A DNA stretch of 64,000 bases. It comes from Cristatella mucedo (taxonomy: Eukaryota; Bryozoa; Phylactolaemata; Cristatellidae). Location of the stretch: the NCBI GenBank assembly GCA_009760855.2, contig WPIO01000021.1:1084501-1148500 (forward strand). The letters run 5' to 3'. The position numbers and the translations under genes are program-made. Under the pieces are notes generated by a model. The model was given only the letters and a program-made list of their open reading frames with translations, searched no databases and was not told where the DNA came from. How positions within the stretch are numbered: the stretch's first letter is position 1; each line of letters starts with the position of its first letter. Positions 13,146 through 25,300 of the stretch are shown here, in pieces.

Positions 13146-13860
13146 GCTAAAAACATACTCTACAACGAAGGGTAGATACGAAAACCTAGCAACGGCATCT
13201 AACTTCAGGCGAGCACGTAGTAGCTGATGACAATAAATTACGCTTATAATGCTTACAAATACAGCACCATCAATTATAATAAATAGGTAGCTAGAATTAA
13301 GTCCGGTGTGTTGAAACTTGCATCGCTAAAGCTGCACGCACTCATTTAAACTTTGTATGGCCGTTTCTCCAACTGGCACGAGTATTCAAACAGTTTGGCC
13401 GAGATCTTCAGAAATTAAGTTGGACGTGTCGGTCATACAAAAGTTTGACCGTATAAATTTAGCTTAAGTCACAAGTTTTTTCGAAATGCTGTTGGTGGAA
13501 TTCAAAAATTAAAACCGCAATTTTAATTCTAAAATTATTTTCCACACAATGAATTCTGCCATTCATTCTCTCACTTCAGGTCCCAATCTTTATCAGAGGC
13601 CTAGCGAGGGGTACACAGGGAGAACAGATCAACCCCCAGGCGCCAAGGCCACGTGGCACCAAAAACAAAATGGATTGTGCATACATTTTTTACACTTTTT
13701 CGAGTGTGATACCAATCTTGATTTCAAGCAAGTCCTTGTTTCAATGGACTTGACCATTGCTGGCTGAGCTAGCACGTTCGCAGACCTAGACCAAGCTATA
13801 GCTTGATGCTCTGGCGGCACACACGCGATGACACGGAACCACCCAGGGGGCTTGTGTCTT
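13146..13860. other. No gene seen
   Basis: AT-rich sequence between the coiled-coil exon ending at 13143 and a LINE-A fragment. I see neither a splice-bounded exon nor a recognisable repeat. Confidence 0.3.
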
Positions 13861-13865
13861 AATTG

Positions 13866-14405
13866 CTAAAAGAGCTAGCATGGCTGCCGGTTGATCGACG
13901 GATACAGAGCAAAGTTCTTACGCTGACCCACGAGGCCTGCCAAGGCTCACAGCTTGGCTCCTCCATACCTAGCTGAACTGCTGCACCAGTTTCAGCCTCC
14001 TCGAGCCCTCAGATCCTGTACGGGCAATAAATTAGCTGTTCCATTCCTCCGTTTAAAGACCGTTGGAGACAGAAGCTTTAGCTCTGCAGGTCCTAGACTG
14101 TGGAGCTTGCTTTCACAATTCTTACGCAACGATAACTACTCTCCTGCTGTTGACTATGGCTCATCTTTCCCAGCGGTCCCGAGCTGCTACTTCCATGCTA
14201 CTCACTACCTCAACTGCTCTCCTGACTCTGCTATGCTTCCCAATATCTCTTTGTTGCGTGAGATGGTCTGTTGGCTACCGAATGCATACTGAAGGCCGCT
14301 AAGGCTGTGAGTGCTCTTCATAAAACACCCCTTCGTAACACCCACGTAGTCTTTATGGCTTTGTAGAGTTACAGGTGGAGATACATTACATTAAATTACA
14401 AGGGC
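13866..14405 (+). pseudogene. LINE-A 3' fragment
   Basis: The C-terminal tail of the LINE-A protein is readable: [18 protein letters not shown], then [16 protein letters not shown], then FLRNDNYSP. It ends with the LINE-A 3' UTR and a short TTACA-type run (acattacattaaattaca). It is 5'-truncated and frame-broken. Confidence 0.85.
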
Positions 14406-14443
14406 GAGCTCGGCCTGCTACGCTTCGTTAAGGGCGAGCCAGC

Positions 14444-15158
14444 GTGCCAAGACTTCGAGAAGAACTGTGCCAGAAATCATCAGTCGATGCCCGAAGGAGA
14501 GGTGAATCGTGGGGAGTTGCAGTTAAACGCAGAATCCGCCCAAGGACGCAGATGCCTGGAGAACTCTCTCGCGGTGTTGTTCTCACGGCAGGTGAGATTT
14601 TAAGAATCCTGAAGGACAGTACAGACTGTCTCCGACATGAAGTTACAACTAGGTTTTACCCGGCTCACAGAATTTGATGCCAAATTTGGTTTCTTGTTAG
14701 AAGTTAAGCAGCTTTTGAAGACACTTGACCAGACCAAACTCCGCCAGAAACGTCTAGATCACGGAGGCATCTATTGTTCAGACGTTGATGGAACAGAGCT
14801 GTACAACAAAATATGTGACTGCAAAATGCTTCTTGCCACACGTCACAACTCGGCACTAAAGACACCACTGGAACTGATGTCTTTAATTTTCTATTATGGA
14901 GAAGATTCGTTTCCTAATTTGATAGCAGCATTTGAAGTTCTTCTCACCATAACTGTAACAGTTGCAAGTTTTGAACGCTGCTTTAGTAAGGTGAAGATAA
15001 TCCTGTCTTATCTGAGAGCATTAACGTGGTAAGATCGACTCTCCTATTTGAACTTGTTAAGCATAGAGAAAGAAACACTGGAAAATATCGACTTTCAAAC
15101 TGCAATAGATCAGTTTGCCACGTTCAAGACCAGAAGCACACCTAAGTTAAAGCTATGA
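14444..15158 (+). pseudogene. hAT-type transposase relic, C-terminal part
   Basis: The frame starting at about 14444 reads QMPGELSRGVVLTAGEILRI; after a frameshift near 14640-14660 it continues as RLTEFDAKFGFLLEVKQLL, and ends in a hAT C-terminal dimerisation-like segment, FPNLIAAFEVLLTITVTVAS followed by FERCFSKVK. The Ser-Phe-Glu-Arg-x-Phe-Ser-x-x-Lys pattern is typical of ZMYM1-like hAT transposases. An in-frame TAA at 15030 interrupts it, after which RLSYLNLLSIEKE continues to a TGA at 15156-15158. The catalytic N-terminal part and the terminal inverted repeats were not found. It directly follows a LINE-A 3' end. This is an inactive fossil; the hAT assignment is fairly safe, the subfamily less so. 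Confidence 0.7.
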
Positions 15159-15407
15159 TAGCTACGCTGTATCTTTACTACAGTTAATAAAATTGTATCG
15201 ACTCAATATGCCTGCTAGCGTAATGTTTTTCATTTTCTCTTTGACGATGGAGCTACTTTGCATCAATTTTTGACAGTAGGAAGGGGTGCCATTGGTAGCT
15301 TTGTCCACGGGCGCCGAAAGAGCTCACTACGCCTCCAATCATTATCCCGATTAGTGCCCAATACGGATGCCTAGATTAAGTCATATCTCGCGAGAAAGTC
15401 CGTAAGG

Positions 15408-15560
15408 CCGAAAGATGGCGCACTTTCGTCACGTGGCTATATGGCGAACATCCGTCAAGCGGCAAGACGGCGCAGCGTTGGCATCCGTGTGGAACTACTG
15501 AGACTCAGCGAACCGAGTCCGGTGGCAGTAAGCTGCTCGTATTTGGATATTTGGATCACC
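15408..15560 (+). repeat. Dispersed repeat X, copy 2
   Basis: This is the partner of 6009-6200 with the same landmarks in the same order (CGTCA, GGCAAGA(C/T)GGCG, CATCCGTG, ACTC, GAGTC, GGCAGTAAG, TCGTAT, GATAT). It has no coding capacity. Confidence 0.45.
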
Positions 15561-16655
15561 TCGAAAGTATAGACGTCTACGTTAATGTACGTCGTATTTT
15601 GCAGCGAAGCCGCAACAAAGATTCTTATACAGATATCAAATACTGCAATTTGAAAAAATTCCCATGCTAGTCAGAAAAAAATTACCATTGGACGAGTTGA
15701 CTATATAAGTCACAATTGGGGCAGGTATATGTTCATAATATTCACCTAAGTCAGCAGTGCTATTTTTATGATTAAGCGTATGAGAACTAGATAGGAGGAG
15801 TTATTTGACATACTGAGCGGAGTTATCAGAGCTGCATTGCAATTTTTGCTGAACCCGTTTAACAGGTGACGATTTAAATCTTCGAGAGATGTTCTTAATT
15901 GCAGGATTATTGCAGGAATATCTATGAGGCTTGTTAGCCATTATTATTAGTTGTATCCTGCAGGTAAATAATTAGCTGCCATATTTTTGCTCAGATTTGT
16001 CTGTCCATACTGAAAGTATTTTTAAGGCTTCATACATTAAATAGCTCAAAGTTCAAAATTATATGATTTCTCGTGCAACTTTGGATTGTACCATTGCCTT
16101 GGCACATGGTTAAGAGTAAAAAGGGTTAACGAAGTTACAATCAAAAGGTGCAACAGATACTTTAAATAAAATTATAGCTTGCTGCCAATCTCTAATGGCG
16201 GACTATTAAGGAGTGCCGCAATGTTCACAAAACGTGAGAAATTGATTAACGAAATTGTAAATTATAACACACTTTGTAAGAAATTGTCAGATATAAAACT
16301 CTTTACACGTTCCGTGTATTTTTTGACTGCTACATGCTTCCAATAGAAGAATAAAGAAGTATTCTTACTTACTTACTGCAAGTTGGTGTACACAGTAATA
16401 CTGTAACCGTAGAGGCGTCGTGACTTGCGAGTGTGTATTATAAAGGTTAATAGGCTGACCGGCATTTCTCCACCGTAGGCAGATCTGGCTTCTTTTAGGC
16501 TTAGCTACTGCTTTAGCCTTCACCCTAGGCGGCTACCTTGTACCTTGTAGGAAGACTCGAAGTCACTGGGATTGGGCAGTCGCCAAGCCACACCACAGTT
16601 CAACCACAGCTAGTTTAGCAGGGGACCAGAATTATCTACTACTATTTACTTAGTT
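15561..16655. other. AT-rich spacer or intron, nothing recognised
   Basis: I find no exon with convincing splice sites and no repeat family in this stretch. Confidence 0.3.
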
Positions 16656-16662
16656 ATTGCAT

Positions 16663-17630
16663 CTATGGCGCTTTCAGGGGCTCCAGCAGGCGAAGCTTCT
16701 TGGCATCCACCGTGAGACTACGCTTGGTCGTCGACAGGATGTCGGCTTGCGAACGTCCCGCGTGTAAGGTTACAATACGATAAAGATTGAAATGGGTCAC
16801 AGCGGACGAATTCAGGTCTGCATGCTTGTTTGTGATTAGACCCTGGCCAGTTTCTGTACCTTTGCAATCACAAGTCCGATAAATTGGATTATACACCATG
16901 TTAATCGCAAGTCCCATATATCCGAGTTATTTGAAGTACCGCTTCTTTCAACTAAAGTTCTTTCAAGCTCGAAAACTGATCCCCAAGATAATGTTTTCGC
17001 TCGTAGCACAGAGAGAAGTGGTAAGATAAAGTTGGTTTATTTGATAGAAACTTTATGGCCAAGACATTGATCTACTATTGTTCGTCTACTAATGCCGTGC
17101 AGGCAGTCAGTTGTACACCGCCGCCTGCTTGTACGAAGTGGTCGTCACAGGCGTTCTAGTCGATGTACGCGACAGCACAAGGAAGCTAAATCTTATCTTT
17201 TAGTCATATCTTACATGGCGTTGCATTTTTGGATGCATCTGTGCATGTGTCTGGTTGCGCGAGTGTTGTCCTGGACATGTGTTTAGTTCGACTTCAACTA
17301 AGTCGACAAACGTATATACAAAAGATTTGGATTAGCAAACATATTCTTTGCAAATATTCCAAGCCAAGATGAACTGTTACCAATTGCACGTACCTTTACA
17401 TTAAATCATGCACATTCAAGATCGGCTACTTATAAACGCGTTGGTCTCACCAGGAGCATGCATGGCTTAAAGATACTTACCGAACAGCTCATTTCGGATT
17501 TGATTTACTAGCGGCTTAAAAACGCCCATGTGTGGGAGGACGCTGTCCAGCACTTGGAACAGCATGACAGCCCGCTCTGCCGACATGGCCTCCGGAGCAT
17601 TTTCTCGCACGAGAACGTCATATTTAGCAA
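16663..17630 (-). CDS. TSNAXIP1-like N-terminal domain, partial
   Basis: Two minus-strand exons were found. Exon 17630-17481 has a good acceptor (gttgcag) and donor (gtaagt) and reads 49 residues including MSAERAVMLFQVLDSVLPHM and VFKPLVNQIRNELF. The next, from 16745, starts in matching phase and reads ADILSTTKRSLTVDAKKLRL, then LEPLKAP. The pattern of an acidic helix, 'KPL..I...', and then '..LEPLKA' resembles the N-terminal domain of TSNAXIP1 (translin-associated factor X-interacting protein 1), which precedes a long coiled coil. The second exon runs into a TAG at 16663-16665 with no nearby GT donor, and its acceptor lacks a strong pyrimidine tract. It may therefore use an odd donor, be mis-assigned, or be decayed. 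The gene may continue into the coiled-coil exons at 13143 and below. Confidence 0.45.
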
Positions 17631-18839
17631 CTGCAACAGCCAAATAAAGATTGCATTGCTATCGTAAGGTAAGTGTTTCCAGTCAATCACTCCAGTTTCA
17701 TGCCGCAAAAATAAAAAACTGTCCTATTTAGAACTATGATTCGCCTCAGTAAAAAAAAAGCGTCATTCATGGCGTCCGATTAACAACACAGTTTAACGCT
17801 TCAAATAGGAAGGCAAAAATAACACGGGAAACACGATCCGTAACATTCGACTGCCCATCGGTGAGTAATTACCCGATACTTCCGTGATACTGGGATTAGC
17901 TTCTTAAGCAAGGAGCGTGTATACTCCAGCCGAAAGTCCTCTGGCTACTGTATAGATTGACATGCAGGAGTTGACATGCAGGAGCACGCAGATGGACCCA
18001 AAAATGCCCTTGTTAAACGACATTAGGATTCAAACTGGAAAAATGAGAATACTCACTGTAGCCACGAGCTTAATCAGGAATGAAATAACTTGCATTTAGA
18101 CACGTTAGTTACACCTTGGAATGACTTTGACCCTTTAAATGTTGCAATAGACAAGGATTCGAAAAGCTGCTTACGCGGGCTTATCTACACAATATTTCGG
18201 TAATAACACCACAGTGGCTAATGACAGTGTTCACTCATCAATAATGAGTAGAGGCTCACATCAGAGAGGAAAGATCTAGAAATATGCCCTGGCAAGCCTT
18301 TCTCAGGTATGCACATAGCCAAGTATTTATATGGCCATTTCTTCCCTGCGAGTGACACCGAACGGGGGGAGGCAGCAACTGGCTCGGACTGGCATCTGTG
18401 AACGCCCACCGCTTCAGTCCTCTTACCAAGCGAGGTTGTATCTATGAGTGTATTCGCATCAAGCTTCCGCTGGTCTATAATCCCTCGCGAATCGCTCGAC
18501 CGCTTCATGGGAACCAGAGCGTAGAGACCTAGCTATCTAACGAAGGTGCCTAATTGCGAGCCTGGGTCGGGTGCCTAACGCTACCGGAAGTTGATGCTGG
18601 GCGGGGCTAGACTCAGTGGTAGTCACGGAGAGTGTCGCGCCCATTTCCGATTCCTTTCCAAGCTCCCCGACGTGCGGCTGGGGGACAGATTCCGTTTCCG
18701 ACTTGACATACAGTTACCTAAGATTATGCATGCACCTTATATATCGTGTTACCTATGCGTTATTTCTACCTTTTTTATGGCAGCGACTTAAGTCTGCTCA
18801 ATTGGTGGGGCTACTGCTTTTCACAATGTATACTCCCCC

Positions 18840-19800
18840 TCTTATAATAATAATAATAATAATAATAGTAATAATGCATTGGATATAGTTCCGTCAGAGA
18901 CTCAAATCTCTTTCTAGGTACTTGAAATTTTCTACAAAGAAGCATGATTGAATGGCTAGTGGTAGCATGTTCAATTAACAACAAGAATAACACGGTTAGG
19001 TGTGACATGCACAGGATCAGCATGCAAGTTTGGTTATAGGCAGCATGCACAGTATCAGCACGCATAAGCACATAAAGGACAAATCACAAGGCCCAATAAA
19101 TTCTGTGATAAATAGATGCATTTTTTAATGTGGACAAGTCAGGAGATGTCGTGACGCAAGTCGGGACTGAGCTCCAGGCTTTGGAAGCAAACGAACTAAA
19201 GGCACGGTCTCCAAATGATTTGAGATTTGTACGAGGTATGGGTGAACAGTTAGATTCCGAAAAGCGGGTGCTACGATGTTATCCTGGCGGGGGATGAGAT
19301 CTGATATGTAGGCTGGAGCTAAAGAATGAAGGCACCTAAAAGTGAGTGACAAAACATTGAAGTTGATGCGTTGCTTGACTGGGATCCAGGGCAGGTCGGC
19401 GAGAAGTGGTATGATGTGGCAGCTGCAACGCTCACGACAGACAAGCCTATCTGTAGAGTTTTTCACTAACTGTATGCGCCTGAGTGCATGGGCTGTAGAC
19501 CAACAAGCAGTGAGTTACAGACGTCAAAACGGGATGTCACAAATGCATGGACCAATTTAGATATGGTATCCCTGTCTAAACGAGCCCGAATTTTAGCCAA
19601 GTTATGTAGCTGATAGTAGGCAGAATTGAGTGTGGAGCTAGTGTGGTCGTCTAATGAAAGGTCACTTTGGAACACGACACATAGATTTCGTGCAGATTCA
19701 ACAGGAGACATGCTGGCTAAGCCGATTTTGAGCGTTAGCCTTTTCCTATTTCCGAATCACACTTGGTTTGACCATAACTAGTGAGCTGGTGTTATCATCA
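18840..19800 (-). pseudogene. LINE-B copy, 5'-truncated
   Basis: On the minus strand, frames read SPVESARNLCVVFQSDLSLD, then [20 protein letters not shown], then LADLPWIPVKQRINFNVLSL: the end of a Jockey/CR1-like reverse transcriptase and its C-terminal tail. The 3' UTR ends at a (TTA)n run at 18845-18870. Frames are interrupted between the two parts. Confidence 0.85.
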
Positions 19801-20084
19801 TTCAATTTAAGAAAGTTTGCTGCCATCCTTATACGGATGTCATCAATACATTATCCGAGGTATTCGCCAAAACTTCATCATAGCTTGCAATGGCATACAG
19901 ATGTCACACATGCTGTACCTGTGCTTGCTATTCCTCCCTGCCTTCCAGCAGGTTGAAGATCCGAAGTCCCTTTCAACAACTATTGCCAACATTTAAAAAT
20001 TGTTTTGCAGCAGCTTTTCAAATTGAATGGAAATGCACTTACTACGTACGATTCTATCAAGTTACTCTTAATTTGAAAGCTTAA

Positions 20085-20640
20085 CCCATAGAATGGGCTC
20101 AACCAGCATATCACCTGCAGTGTCTACGCGAAAACTAAAGGCCTTGATCAAAAGTGACCTTTCAATCGATGACAAAATTAGCTCCGAAGTCGTCTATCAC
20201 TTTCAGTTTAGTTGCGAAATTTCGGGCCTGCTTAAACAAAGTTACTACATCCAAGCTGATCGATGCATTTGTGACCCTCTAGACTTCTCAAACTCACTGC
20301 TTGGAGATCTTCCTGCCTGTGCAGCACGGCACATTCACTTTCGTCACAACCCGGCACAGCTAGGCTGGTCTATTACACCTCTTACTGATCTGTAACTAGG
20401 TTCCATCGTGCAGTGTATCGGCTTCAGGATTCTGCCACTCATTTTTCATTCTATTGATCTGCCCTCTCCTATATGCTACCTTGTCATCGCATTGTGTTAC
20501 GAGCCCATTGGCTCGTCATTCAATCAGCTGGAGTCAGTGCATTTAGTTTGTATGGTCCAACGCCTGGAACTCCCTCACGACAGGTATCAGTATATCTCAT
20601 TACAAGACGACTTTTAAGAGGCTAAAACCCCACCACTTCC
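20085..20640 (+). pseudogene. LINE-B fragment, highly diverged
   Basis: Plus-strand remnants include LKALIKSDLSIDDKISSEV and LDFSNSLLGDLPACA, equivalent to the LINE-B blocks LDDH.SS and NSLL.GLPA. Many frameshifts are present. Confidence 0.6.
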
Positions 20641-22340
20641 TCACAGCGTTTGCTCTATCTCACTGCCATTTGTGTCCTTTCCAGCGTATGACTGGTTCCC
20701 AGAAAGAGAAACCGTTCTCGTATGGTTCCGTATACAGTTATTGAAAATTGCGTCCGTAGGAGCCCACCTGCAGTCTGCCCCAGAATTAAAACTCAACATT
20801 GGCACTGATTATTCGTTTACGGCTTAAATATTCACGATTGCTGTAAGGCCGATGGGACGCTGCTGCAATGCCTAGCTATTGTAAGCTTGTGAACTGGTTA
20901 GTAAGTACTTGCAGTTTCGGCATGCTCAAGCCAAAACGGCACAAAGTACGTCCACCTCTACCTCTTACTATACAATTCATGTCTTGCTGGCATTTGATCC
21001 TCTGCTGACTGGAGAGGCAGCCGGCAAATAGTCTACTTAGGTTGCCACTTCACTGAAGTAAAAATTTGTTGAAAAATTAACACTGACGGCTGACGAAAGT
21101 TATCCTCATACATTCCTTAATTTAAGGCTACAAATACCTTAAGCTAAAAAACCATGCTAATGCATAATTAGAACTGAACTAGGTTAGGCTACAATACTTC
21201 TGTACAAGCACTGCTATCACAGCCCCGTAAGCATGGGCTATTTGTCCATTAGTTCATAATATTTGTCGTAGAATCAACGGGTTTCCCTCACGTGCCAACT
21301 GTATTAAAAACAAGCTTTGGGATGCGTCACAGATATTAAAATCGAACTTCTGTACTTAAATGCATGCTGTAGTTTGACTGCTTCACTTAATTGCCTCAGC
21401 AATCTCAACCTCCACAAGAATCATCCAAATCAACTTAGGTCAATTAATTACTTGTTCTCTTCTTTACTTAAATTGTGTTGCCAAGAGGTCTATCTGAATG
21501 GTGGGTCAAAAATTGCTAAGCGACCTCAGGACAATATACTAATCAGATCATAGGTTGCCTGCCAGTATGACAGCAGCAGTAATTCTAAGCACGATGCCAT
21601 GATTACAAAGCTAAGCTATTTTAACTCGTAAAGGCCGACTCATACCACCTGTCTAGAAAGCAAAGCATCGACAGATAAGGTTGAAATGTCCGTTCCATGC
21701 TTCAAGCCACTTCATAAGCTGCTTAAGGTTAACCATGTGAATGTCCCTTAGAATGCCTTAATAGGAGCACATTTCATAAATAAGACGGGTCAATCACAGT
21801 ACAGCCAAACCTCATTGGCATTGCCTGGCAAGCCCATTTTCATTTCGCCTACCTTTAAGCAAAGTTCTCTGTACGAATCACGTGCTTGCGACAGCAGGGC
21901 AGGAAAACACACCAGGAGCCATGTAAAATAACTGCAGCTATACATAAGAGAACGTACAAGAACCACAAGCTCGAAGAACTACTTCAAATAAGATTCTCAT
22001 GCCACGTTGAAATAAAAATAGCCCGACAGCCAACAAATTTCTGTAGCAACAAAGCTAAAAAGTGAAATTTATATTTTTGATGAGCATAGTTTGATGTGCC
22101 TGCTACAAATACATCTACTATCTGCTTCATAGCAACACCCGTTTGAATGATACGATGGCAACTTTGGCCAATTAAGAGTGACAATCCCCACGTTGCAGGT
22201 GGAATTATTATGAGTAGTGACTCAAGAAACAAGAGCAGACACGATCGCAAAGGCACATTTACAAGAAAGTTCCAGACAAAAACATATCACTGCTTTGGCC
22301 AACGGTTTGAAAATGGATGGGTAAAGGTTGCTGAACAGCC
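20641..22340. other. Intergenic, nothing recognised
   Basis: This spacer lies between the LINE-B fragment and the 3' end of PDCD4. The part nearest 22360 would be the PDCD4 3' UTR. I saw no further gene. Confidence 0.3.
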
Positions 22341-22359
22341 CACACTAACGCGCTCACAC

Positions 22360-25300
22360 TTAAAACGAGCTGTTATGACCATTGATGTCTTTCAGTCGGC
22401 CACCATCACCTTCGGAAACGTATCTCTTCCGGCCGCTAAAAGAAAAAACCATATGGCTCACGTCATCTCATCATGAACGTTCACCAACAAGTTCAGCCAA
22501 GCTAGCAGCACTTTGAATCATAGCTGCAAATGCAGCCCGTGAAGAGACACGCCAAACCGATGGGACACAAGCACAGTGCAGCTATCACATGACTCACGCA
22601 GCGGCGAGAATTAATGGCGGCTACGCCCGCACAGCTGGCCAGCACACCAGCAACAGGTCCTACCGAGTCGACAGCGCACTCAACTCACCGTCCTGGCAGC
22701 TCGTTCAAAAGACTGGTCGGCAAAAAGCCTGCCTCGTAGCACCGAGACGCAAATTTCTCGAGGATCGAGTAGGCAGCAGGTACGTCAATAGAGATGTCGG
22801 GCAGCGCCTCCAGCACACGGACGAAGCCGCGACTGAGCTGGTCTCCGGTGACGGTACATGTGGCTGCGAGCGATCGCAGCAGGGCGCACAGCTGCTCGGC
22901 AGTCCTGTCCTTGCCGTCCTCGATCACTAGCTGGACGGCCTGACACAAACGAAACATAGGCCCGATGCGAAGGTCCGGACCAGCTTAAAGCATATCAAAA
23001 AGTCTCGCGCATTATTTTCGGCACACCGAGTAAGAAAAACCAGGCTGGGCTAAGATGGGTGGGCCAACAAGTAATGTACGCTATTGAATCAGCCTCGAGC
23101 ATGAGCAGGAAGGAAAGACTTATCGGTTCTCAACCTAATATGCAACAGGCAATGAAGAATCACCAGCTGCAGGACTCAAACCCACGACCACAGTGGTGAA
23201 ATTCAAGCACCTACTAGGTTAGTTAGACCAAGTGGCTGAGCTTGAGTGATGGCCAGAAGAAGCATCGACCGTCAACCGTCGGACTCTGCTGCAGCAACTG
23301 ATATATTAAATGCTTGCCTTGCCGAAACTCGATCCAGGATGCCTGGAAATTTCTTGAAACTAGATAACGATTAAACCGAACTGCTGCTCATAGGACACAA
23401 TAAGCATATGTCTGGATTAAAAGATTGCTCTTCTAATAGGTTCTAATATTCTGATGCTGTTGTGCGACCATCCCTACGTGCTCAAAATTTAGGTGTCGTT
23501 TTCGACAGCTGCCTAATTTTAAAAACTCGATTCAAAAGACTGCTTCTACGGCTAGCCATCACGCCCAATCCCTATCTAAGATTAGGAGCTGTCTTCCACA
23601 ATGGCTTGCAAAAAACTTAACTTGCTCCTTAGTCCTGTCTCTTCTTGATTAGTGTAATTCCTTTTTGGCTGGGCTACCAAAAAAGCAACTAGGCCACTGC
23701 AGCTGAGTATGAACATGGCTGCAAGGCTAATTCTCTTTAAGTCCCAGAGGTTTGACTATATGTCTCCTTTGCTAAAGGAGCTAGGATGGCTGCCAGTTGA
23801 TCAACGGATACAAGTCATAGCTCTTACGCTGACCCACAAGGCCAGCCACAGCTTGGCTCCTTCGTACCTAGCTGAACTGCTGCACCAGTTTCAGCCTCTT
23901 CGAGCTCTCAGCTCCTGTATGGACAATAAATTATCTGCTCGATTCCTCCGCTTAAAGACCGTTGGCGACAGAAGCTTTAGCTCTGCAGGGCCTAGACCGT
24001 GGAACTCGCTTGCACAATTCTTACGCAACGACAACTACTCTCCTGCTGCATACTATGGCTCATCCTTTCCAGCGATCCTGAGCTGCTACTTCCATGCTAC
24101 TTACTCACTACCGCAACTGCTCTCCCGACTCTGCTATGTTTCCCACTTTCTCTTTGTTGCATGAGATGAAGTCTGTTGGCTACCGAATGCGCACCGAAAG
24201 CTGCTTAGACTTTGAGTTGGCCATACAAAACTCTCCTGCGCAAAACCCATATAGTCTTTATGGCTTTGTGGAGCTACAGATGGAGATACATTACGTTACA
24301 TTACATCTGCGCATACAGTATTGAAACACATTCGGTCGCATTAAGAGGGCATTGCTGATCACGCCTCCCACATTGCTTCCATCTTACGACGGAGTACCTA
24401 TTACACGTATCTACACCTGTAACTCCACCAAGTCATAAAGACCATGTGGGTGTTATGCAGGAGAGTTTTGCATAGCGAACTCAAAGTCTAAGCAGCTTTC
24501 GGTAGCCAACAGACTTCGTCTCACTCAACAAAGAGAAAGTGGGAAGCATAGCAGAGTCAGGAGAGCAGTTGAGGTAGTGAGTAGCATGGAAGTAGCAGCT
24601 CAGGACCGCTGAAAAGGATGAGCCATAGTCGGCAGTAGGAGAGTAGTTGTCGTTGCGTAAGAATTGTGCAAGTTCCACAGTCTCGGACCTGCAGAACTAA
24701 AGCTTCTGTCGCCAATGGTCTTTAAGCGGAGGAATAGAACAGCTAATTCATTGTCCACACAACAGGACCTGAGGGCGCGAACAGGCTGAAACTGATGCAG
24801 CAGTTCAGCTAGGTATGAAGGAGCCAAGCCGTGGCGGGCCTCGTGGGTCAGATTAAGAACTTAGCCCTGTATCTGTTGCTTAACCGGCATCCATCCTAGC
24901 TCTTTTAGCAAGAGACACGTGCTCAAACCTCTGAGACTTGGACTAGCCTTGCAGCCCTATTCATAGTCAGCTGCAGTGGCCTAATAGCTTTCTTTGGTAG
25001 CCCAGCCAAAAGGGAATTACAATAATCAAGCCGAGACTGAACTAAGGAGCTAGTTAAATTTGTTAACAAGTAACTGTGGGAGACAACTCCTAATCTTGGA
25101 TAGGGATCGGACGTGATGGCTAGGTGTAGAAGCAGTCTTCTGAATGCTTTTAAAATTAAGGCAGCTGTCGAAAACGACACCTAAATTTCGAGCACGTGGT
25201 GATTGATGGTCGCACAATAGCATCACCTATTAGAAGAGCAAAGCCTTTTAATCCAGCCACACGCTTAGGGTGTCCTATGAACAGCAGTTCGGTTTTATCA

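Noticed and set aside
16600..16745. This exon as the 3' end of PDCD4
   Set aside because: The real last PDCD4 exon, 22435-22360, carries [12 protein letters not shown] in the right phase.
18218..18508. Minus-strand frame of 96 codons, candidate upstream exon of the TSNAXIP1-like gene
   Set aside because: No suitable donor or conserved block was found; composition is not clearly coding.
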